Part shown: positions 48,234 to 58,000 of the stretch, piece after piece | Layout of the letters: every line of letters begins with the position of its first letter | Position numbering within the stretch: position 1 is the first letter of the stretch | Assembly: GCA_003260075.1 (NCBI GenBank) | Contig: QLIY01000548.1 | Location: 1-64,000, forward strand | Length of the DNA: 64,000 bases | Direction: 5' to 3' | Source of the DNA: Phallusia mammillata | Lineage: Eukaryota; Chordata; Ascidiacea; Phlebobranchia; Ascidiidae | Translations under genes and position numbers: made by a program | Notes under the pieces: model-generated | Seen by the model: only the letters and a program-made list of their open reading frames with translations | Database searches by the model: none | What the model was told of the DNA's origin: nothing

Positions 48234-48539
48234 ATTACTAAACTCTCATATGCCACACTGTGTATGGTAACTTAAATCTATTACACCAGTTGTAGTTCAG
48301 TAAAGTGTACCACCTCTAGCTATTTTATATTAAATGCAAAACATCGACCATTTACATTGCATTGAACATTATTGATGACACATGAATCCAAATTTGTTGT
48401 AAATATTATTCCAAAACCAAGCGATATTGGTTAAATATGGACTATTTTACAAATAAAGCCTAAAAATGTACATTACCAATCATTTGTAAACAGTTTAGTA
48501 TCGAAAACGGTTCTTTCCCTACGGCAGTCTTCGTTTCAA

Positions 48540-48558
48540 CCAATCACGATGGGCCAAG
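48540..48558 (+). promoter_or_regulatory. ERSE-like element
   Basis: CCAAT, nine bases, then CCAAG, against the ER stress element consensus CCAAT-N9-CCACG: one mismatch. It lies about 540 bp upstream of the HSP90B1 start codon. Confidence 0.5.
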
Positions 48559-48584
48559 TCCGGCGTGGATTGTGACGCACTACT

Positions 48585-48603
48585 CGTGGCGAGCTCCTAT
48601 TGG
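48585..48603 (-). promoter_or_regulatory. Consensus ER stress element (ERSE)
   Basis: On the minus strand this reads CCAAT, nine bases (AGGAGCTCG), CCACG, an exact match to the ERSE bound by NF-Y with ATF6 or XBP1 in vertebrate GRP94 and BiP promoters. Its place upstream of the GRP94 orthologue supports control by the unfolded protein response. Confidence 0.72.
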
Positions 48604-49094
48604 TCTAGACGCGACAACCAGTAACGGACACGCGCGACTGCATACGCGAACTGGCAATCGGTCGCGCTTGATTGCGCACAGAAAGACACGTTTTCAAACT
48701 AGCCCAACCAAAATCCAGAACCTGAAGGAAACGTAGTCAAAAGCGTTGTGTGTCGGTGCCTGGCACCTTTATTTTGTGCAGGTACATTAGTTCGTTAATC
48801 TGTTGGCCATTTGTGCGGGACGCCTGCGTGTCTTGTTCATAAAACAGGTGCAGAGGAATTTTTTGAACAGGAAATGGCTTGTTAAAAAACGCCTTTAAAA
48901 AGGTTACGTTGGACGTTCGGCTTTACATATACCTTTCTTACACGTATGGTGTAGTTAAGGCTAATTGCATTTTCATACGGGGCGATTTCGTTTATTGCTA
49001 GTTTTGCTTTGAATTGGTAACATTTTGTTGGATATTTTTTCAGGTGTACAGGGTAGAATAATTAGAAAAGATTTGGTAAACGACATTTTCAAAC

Positions 49095-52000
49095 ATGTCA
49101 AAATCGTTTTGGATGATCTCACTGGTGGCCTTGTGCCTCTTACTTTGTAAGTATATGTTTCTATTATAGGGTCAATAGTTTAGCAATGTTGGTGTCAAAT
49201 TACTGCTATGATTTTGTTTTTGGTGGCTATTTGCAAGTTGTTTTTGATTGCAATAAATAAAAGGAAGTATTTCAATGAGACTATAATTTGCATTTTTTAC
49301 AGCCTCTGGACAAGTCAGGTCGGATGAGAATGAAGCAACAGAGGAAGAAAACCCCAAAGTTGATGCAGACATTGGAAAGGCTGCAGACGCATCAAAAACA
49401 GATGATGAAGTTGTCCAAAGGTAGGTTTCAATGTTTATTTTCAAAATTGTGTGACATGAAATAGCTATATGCAACAAACTGTGTTTACAGAGAAGAGGAA
49501 GCAATACATATTGATGGTTTGAGTCCAAGTGAAGTGAAACAGCTTCGAGAACAATCTGAAAAGCATGTTTTCCAAGCTGAAGTTAACAGGATGATGAAAC
49601 TCATTATCAACTCACTCTACAGAAACAAGGAGGTATGTCTTTTAAAATTTTTGAATTTTATAGGGAGGGTGTTTAGAATATATATATATTTGTGCCTTTT
49701 AGGTTTAGTTGTATATTAAGGAATATAACAGCCCAAATATACATAAAAAGCTACATGCCTTAGTATTGAAACATGCTCATACCATCACCAATGATAAGTT
49801 GATAACGTTATTTATGACTTTTTTAGATTTTCTTGAGAGAATTGATCTCCAATGCATCTGATGCTTTGGATCCCCCCCCCCTGATGAAACTCATTATCAA
49901 CTCACTCTACAGAAACAAGGAGGTATGTCATTTTAAATTTTTGAATTTTATAGGTAAGTGTGTTTAGAATATATATATATATATATTTGTGCCTTTTAGG
50001 TTCAGTTGTATATTAAGGAATATAACAGCCCAAATATACATAAAAAGCTACATGCCTTAGTATTGAAACATGCTCATACCATGATCAATGATAAGTTGAT
50101 AACGTTATTTATGACTTTCTTAGATTTTCTTGAGAGAATTGATCTCCAATGCATCTGATGCTTTGGACAAAATCAGGTTGCTGTCGCTTACTAATGAAGC
50201 TGCACTTGCTGCTACTTCTGAACTTTCCATTAAAGTCAAGGTACACATTGAAAATCTACTCTCCCATTACTTACAGTGTGTTAAAAGAAAAATATCATAA
50301 TTTTGTCCTTGAAGTCTAATTATTAAGGTATGAATCCCGTGTATTTTGTCTTTATTCATAGTTTGTTGGTTTTTAGGTTGACAAACCCCCCCCCCTCATA
50401 GTATATGTGCAATGACAATATGTGCTAAGCCACCCTTCTAGTTAAAGTATGAATCCAGTGTTTTTTTGTCTTTATTCATAGTTTGTTGGTTTTTAGGTTG
50501 ACAAGGAAAACAACGTTCTCCATGTGACTGACACTGGTATTGGAATGACTAAAAATGATCTTATTAAGAACCTCGGTACAATTGCTAAGTCTGGTACAAG
50601 TGAATTCTTTGAGCATATGTCTAATGCACAAACTGAGGATTCGGTGTCCGATCTTATTGGTCAATTTGGTGTTGGATTCTACTCTTCATTTTTGGGTAAA
50701 TGATGTTAACTGTTTATTAATATTAGAAAGTGACCGTTTCCTTATTTACTCTAACAACAATGCAGTAAAATCTTGTTTAAACTGCATTTGGTTATCTGGG
50801 TCTAATGTAGACGAAACTTGAGGTACAAATGATTTGTAATGTAGTAAAGCTTTAATTGACATCAGTTAAACCGGATCTTCACCTAATCTGGACAAAATTT
50901 TTGGTGCAAATGGGTCTGGATCAACAGAAGTTTACTGCACATGAAAAACTCAGTAGTATAATTTGTATCAAATAATTTTTAGCTAAAAATATAAAAAAAA
51001 AACGATATAAAAAACAAACAAACAAGCGGTTTGTGCACCAGGTTGCATATCGTCCAATTGAATGACAAATTTGTTAAAAACAATGATTTTAACTCTAAAT
51101 CACATTCTCTTATTGATTGACAGTTGCTGACAAAGTGGTTGTAACATCTAAGCACAATGATGATGAAACACAGCACATCTGGGAATCTGATTCTGAATCT
51201 TTCTCTATCGTTGATGATCCTCGTGGTAACACACTTGGCCGTGGAACCACAGTATCCCTCTACCTTAAGGAAGAGGCCTCAGACTATTTGGAACCAGGAA
51301 CCATCAGAGACCTGGTAATTTGTGGAATTCTCATAAATTATTAACTCATGACATGGACTGAAAAAGTAGATTGATGTAAAATGATTGTATGCACTCATTT
51401 ATTTTTGCAGTAAAATGAAATCACTATATATGTCTACAAGTAGTCTAAATTTTTTTTTTTTATCAAACTTTAATCAAGACTAAAAATTCTGTACGCATTT
51501 TTTTGCCTTTTTGCAATTTTCTTGCATTAGGGAGCAAATTTAAACCAACAAGAGAATGGTTTTATAGTTTGTATGCAAACTCATCCACTAGATATCAAGA
51601 AATAACTGTTTGTACCTTTTATTGTATCAATGATTACATGAAAATAACCTCAAAATAAGGTTGTTAAAAATTTGGTTTCCCTTTTTTTCTTGTCGGGAAA
51701 TTAGCAGCAAAATGTAACTATTGTGTTGTGACATAAGGCAAAAATTCTTTGAACGATCCCCCCCCCCCCTCAAAATAAGGTTGTTAAAATTTTGGTTCCC
51801 CTTTTTTTCTTGTCGGGAAATTAGCAGCAAAATGTAACTTTTGTGTTGTGACATAAGGCAAAAATTCTTTGAACGAATGATGTAATTATTGTGTGATTTT
51901 TGTTTTCAGATCCAGAAATATTCCCAATTCATCAACTTCCCCATCTACTTGTGGGCTGAAAAGACAGTCAAGGAAGAAGTCCCAGTTGAGGAAGAGGAAG

Positions 52001-55000
52001 CCAAGGAGGAGGAAGCTGCAGAAGAAGAGGCTGATGAGGAAAAAGATGATGAGGCAGAGGTAAGCAAAACACCTACTTGCAAATATTTTAGTGGAATTTT
52101 CCAGTTTATTTTGAAGACTTGGTCTCCAAAGTACAATTAGCTATAGTTTTTCTAGCTATAGTTTTTCTTTTCTAGGCTAAGCTTTTCTGAATGTATAATT
52201 TTCATTTAAAATATATTTTGTGAAACAAAAATGCAATATATTATGAATATTCTACATATCTTTTTGTTTGGTTTAAAAACATTGCTTCTCCACAAAACAT
52301 TTTCAATTTCAGTCATTTATAAATTTTTGTAAAACGCCTTTTTACAATTTGGGAAACTCCACCATACCTGATCTTCAAAACTTCAGCAATGTGACTCTTT
52401 GTTAAAATACTTAGAGAACCTTGCTTAAGGCAATAGAAAACTGCCGACATTTTATAGGCTGTTATTGCTACACTACAAATTTTTTTTACTTAACTGAAGT
52501 TATCCTTATGGAAAAAAAGCCTGTCTTGCCAAATACAATTGACCTTTTACCCCCCCCCCAATAGAAAACTGCCGACATTTTATAGGCTGTTATTGCTACA
52601 CTACAAAAAAATGTTACTTAACTGAAGTTATCCTTATGGAAAAAAAGCCTGTCTTCCCAAATACAATTGACCTTTTAATGTCCGCTTATTTTTGTTTTGC
52701 TGATGACTTTTTTCTTTGCCAGGTTGAAGAAGAGGCTGAAGAGGAAAAGAAGCCAAAGACCAAAACTATTGAGAAGACCGTATGGGATTGGGAACTTATC
52801 AATCAAACTAAACCAGTTTGGCAACGACCAGCCAAAGATATTACAAATGAAGAGTACCACAACTTCTACAAGTCAATCTCCAAAGTGAGCACCTTAAAAA
52901 CTAGTGATGTGCATTTGTGCTAAACAAACAAAAACTTTGTTTCAAGTTTTGTAAAAGTGAACTGTATTATGTGCAATACTTTTTAGCCCGAAACAAGCAC
53001 TCATAATTATATTTGTATATTTTTAAAGAGAAAAGTTTTAATATAATGGTTTATGTGAAGCTAAAAAATGTTTATCATACTTTTACACCAGACTTTTTTT
53101 GTATTATAATGTATAACTTTTTCTTAATAACGAAAATATCAAACCAGCTGTGTATTATTTTATTTTTTCTTTAAATAACATAAATATCAAAACTTAACCA
53201 AGGAATCTGCTGAGCCACTCGCCAAAACTCATTTCGTAGCAGAAGGAGAGGTTTCCTTTAAATCAATCCTCTTCATTCCTGCCACTGCCCCAGGTGGTAT
53301 GTTCCAGGATTATGGCCAGAAAAAGACAGACTTTATCAAGGTCGGCCCGCTGCATGCCTTGCTCTGTTGCATGTATGTGTGCTTTGCCCCCTACCCCTAT
53401 CATACTTAACCCCAAAAGTGAACACCCCCTTTTCAATGCATGCATGATTTGCTAATTCTTTCTATTTGTTTCTCTTTTCTGTGTGGTGTTGAGAAAGGAC
53501 ACCACTGCGCCGCTGGGCCAAACACATTTCTCTGCTGAAGGCGAGGTGTCGTTTAAAAGTGTGCTCTTCGTTCCCGAGGTAGCTCCTAAAGCCATGTTCG
53601 ATGCTTATGGTAAAAAAGTGGACCATATTAAGGTAGATAATGCGATAAACAAAGAAATAGTGGGGTTGGTTGGAGCAAGTTGAATGTGTAGCATTCAACT
53701 TGTAGTAGATAGGAGGTACTGGACTTTCTGTTTAAAACTACACTTTGGGTTATATGTCACATGAAATTAGATTTAGAGTTTATTTTTGTGATAAAATGAT
53801 AAAATTAAAAAAATAATGTTTATTTTGGGGGTACCTAGTTTATATTTGTGATGATTTATTTTTAAAACCTCTGTACTGCTAATCACTTGTATTTTACTGT
53901 AAACAAACCTGAACTCTTCTTAATTCTTTGCATGCCTTTTCTTTGCTTATATTTTGTTTTGCACTGCATGAAGTGACACCATGCCCTAACGTTTTTGCAG
54001 GAAGTTGTGTTGTTTATGATTTAATGAGAGTGACCAAGTTTTATGTACAATCTTATGTTTGTAACTGTAGGCTAAATAAGGCATGGGTTAAAAGTGGTTT
54101 TTGAAGCTAGTTATAATTATAAAATTTTGATTGCTATTTCATAAATTTTTAAACTAATCAAAGTACTTCATTGTGGAGTTAACTTAATAAATATAAGTTT
54201 TCTATGCAGTAATTCGTACATTTAGTCGCTACATTTTAATTTATAGCTTTATGTGCGACGTGTTTTCATAACGGATGACATGCGTGATATGGTGCCCTCC
54301 TATCTAAGCTTCGTCCACGGTGTGGTGAGTCCCACTAGCGCCACTAGTGGCCACCACAACAACAATAGCGGGAAGTGGACACCCGAACATATCTCTATGT
54401 TTCGTGTGTAGTAGAGTAGTCTCATTTAACCGTAGTGTATTTTTTGGTGGTGAACAGATGTACGTACGTAGAGTTTTCATCACTGNATAGCGGGAAGTGG
54501 ACACCAGAACATATCTCTATGTTTCGTGTGTAGTAGAGTAGTCTCATTTAACCGTAGTGTATTTTTTGGTGGTGAACAGATGTACGTACGTAGAGTTTTC
54601 ATCACTGATGACTTCCAAGATATGATGCCCAAGTACCTGTCTTTCGTCAAGGGTGTGGTAAGTCGATCATAAATGCCAGTGTTTAATTGTGCGCATAAGC
54701 TTCAATATAAATCAAGCGAGTGGATATTCGATTTGCGTTGTATTGTCACTTTTATCTTCACTATGACGCGAAAAGCAGTCGCACCCATTAAATTAAAGTA
54801 GCAAAAACTATTTCTGTTTTTCTTTTTTATTAACTGTTTTTCACAAAAAAAAAAAACGCTAAAGCAGTATGTTATAATGCAACTGAAGCCTAACGTTTGA
54901 GAACCACTACTTCAATTATAAAATTGTTTTTCGAAGTTTTACTTTCATTGGTTTTATGTCTACCAAGTTTTGGAAAAGATTTCCCCTATCAGAGCTAATG

Positions 55001-58000
55001 TTTAAATCTAAAGGCCGTTTGAAATTTTTTTGTCAGGCGGCCTTGTATTTCTTTGCGTTTTTGTCGTTGATAAACTGGTAACCGATGGTAATTTAAAGAA
55101 AGCCTTTTTACAATTTCAGCCAAGCAATGCGAAGTACCATTGCTTTTGTAGACCAGAGTAGTAGATTAACTAGTTAGTAGATGGTAACAGTAGTCTCAAA
55201 CATACAAAAAACATGGTGCAACGATATATCATCAAATCAGACATTTTAAATATGGATACAAATCGCATTTTGTGCTGATAGGTGGACAGCGATGATCTTC
55301 CACTGAACGTGTCTCGTGAAACTCTGCAACAACACAAACTTCTCAAAGTCATCAAGAAGAAGTTGGTGCGTAAGGCACTCGACATGATCAAGAAACTTGA
55401 CGCCGATGTTTACATGGAAAAGTTCTGGAAGGAATTCGGCACCAAGTAAGAACTCTGAACATCACATCACCCATTTTTAATCATACTTTTGAAAAAGCGT
55501 TTTACTAAGCTCTTAGCACTGCAAAAATACCAAACGCCATACTAAGCAAATCGCTTTACCGTTTCGAACGTGCAAAATAATATTTTGATGTAGTATGTCG
55601 CAACAAAAAATCTAATTAATTGCAAACTAGTGATAAAATGTGTGTTAAAATGCCGTGTGTATTTTGGGGTGTCAAAGCTAATACCTTCCTATATGCTAGT
55701 TAAAACTCTGCTCTGCTTTGAATTCGTTAATTAGCCTTTTAGGCCAATTATAACGCTGTTTATTTTTTAAACAGCATTAAACTTGGAGTGATCGAGGACC
55801 ACAGCAACAGAACTCGTCTCGCCAAACTCCTTCGCTTTTTCACATCAAACAGCAAAGACGATCAAACCAGTCTAGAAGCTTACGTCGAACGCATGAAGGA
55901 AAAGCAAGACAAAATCTATTTCTGCGCCGGCAACGGTCGTGAGGAGGTAAGCCTGTTTCACTGACAGATGTATTTCTTATGTTTGCGAATTTAGATATAC
56001 GGTGTAGCTTGTCCCCCCCCCCGGTAAGCCTGTTTCACTGACAGATGTATTTCTTATGTTTGCGAATTTAAATATACGGTGTAGCTTGAGCTCGTTTTGC
56101 CCTCCATAACGTTTTGAACGTTGCGCAGCTGTTTTTGACTTGGTCATTGTTTTTAGTGCAATTGCGTGGCTATGTTTTCTTTTACCTAGCAAAATAAGCT
56201 CAACTCAAAATTTCAAAACAATAGAAACAATAGGACAGTTTGTTTTCGGTTAATCTACGTTAAATAACTGTTTTTTTGAAATTTACCTCAAAGGACCAGA
56301 GTAATAAGTACTGAGTATTGCAGAATCTTCTAATCTTATTAGCTTATTAGTGGCAACAAAAAATAGAGCAACAAACGAATAGTAGCTTTGGAGTATTGTA
56401 AAATCTTCTTTTGAGCGTAATACTGGAACCATACCACCTATTGTTGTGATGTCATCCTACCTCGGGCTTGCTTAAGCGAGATGTTTGGTCAAAGAGTACC
56501 CTTGCAACTATTGTCCCATTCCTATTAGTAAATATATGCATTATTGTTTTTAGGTCGAAAAATCACCGTTCCCCCCCCCCCGCACTTAAAGATAAGGTGA
56601 GTTGCTCAAATTGAATTCTTCTCTTTTAAAACTAAAATGTTATTTTGAGTAGGGTAAACAATAATTTAGCTAAATGGATAACCATATTTTCCCCCCCCCC
56701 ATTAGCTTATTAGTGGCAACAAAAAATAGAGCAACAAACGAATAGTAGTTTTGGAGTATTATAAAATCTTCTTTTGAGCGTATTACTGGAATCATACCAC
56801 CTATTGTTATGATGTCATCCTACCTCGGGCTTGCTTAAGCGAGATGTTTGGTCAAAGAGTACCCTTGCAACTGTTGTCTCATTAGTAAATATTTCCATTA
56901 CTGTTTTAGGTCGAAAGATCACCGTTTGTAGAGCGACTCCTTAAAAAGGGCTACGAGGTGCTGTATTTGACGGAGCCAGTAGACGAATACACCATCCAAG
57001 CTTTGCCGGAATTCGACGGCAAGAGATTCCAGAACGTTGCCAAGGAAGGACTTGGACTTGATGACGGCGAAAAGGCCAAGGAACGTAAGGAAGCTCTGGA
57101 GAAGGAATTCGAACCACTTGCTAAATGGCTTAAGGAAAAGGCACTTAAAGATAAGGTGAGTTGCTCAAATTGAATTCTTCTCTTTTAACTAAAATGTTAT
57201 TTTGAGTAGGGTAAACAATAATAAAACAATAATTTAGCTAAATGGGTAAACCATTTTCTTTGAAACAATAATTTACCCAATATTGGTTGCGTGCATAGAA
57301 AAGACAGTTTGTATAACGCTTTTTATTTTTTTAAATTGGGTAAGATTCTTCCATAAAAAAAATGGGGTATAGCTTGAGTTGTCCTTTAACGCCGATTCTT
57401 GTTACTTTTAGATCGAGAAAGCCGTTGTCACCGAACGTCTCACCGAAACACCATGTGCTCTTGTCGCCAGCCAATATGGATGGTAATAAATACGGTCTTT
57501 TTTTCGGAATAACTTTCAAATATTTTGCCATCTTTTGCAAACGTACATAAAAACGTTTTGCATTACTCTTAATTATAGGTTTCTTGCAATGAAAAAAAAA
57601 CGCATTGCTTTTTATTTATTTTTCATTTGTTTGTTTATTATGATCAAGCACTAATAATTTAAGGGTTAACATGCCTGATTGGTAATTATTAAAGTTATGC
57701 ACTGCAATTTTGTGTTTCAGTTGACGAATAAGTTGCCTTTCATAGCAAAAATACGATTTTAACTTTGATGTATTTAATCAGGTCCGGTAACATGGAGCGC
57801 ATTATGAAGGCACAGGCCTATCAGACGCAGAAGGATTCTTCACAAAAGTAAGTAACCAAGAACACGTCTAACCTCTTGTATCTTTTACCACGCACAGGTC
57901 CCCGAACATGGAACGCCTACAGACCGCTCAAAGTTACAAAAAGCCTCAGTCGTGAGTCGGTTACTAGACTCGCGGTGTAGGGAATTTACCGCGCATTTTT

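Larger units (their letters stand above)
47975..49094. promoter_or_regulatory. Shared upstream region of MORN5 and HSP90B1
   Basis: This is a bidirectional upstream region with a locally G+C-rich stretch at about 48500-48700 that contains two ER-stress-type elements. An acceptor-like TTTTTTCAG near 49042 precedes the HSP90B1 start codon, suggesting a 5' UTR intron or a trans-splice site. Confidence 0.55.

Noticed and set aside
49882..49923. Extra copies of HSP90B1 exons 3, 4, 5 and 13 as alternative exons
   Set aside because: Each is truncated at a C run and allele-like in divergence, unlike the complete, protein-divergent pairs 9, 10 and 15.
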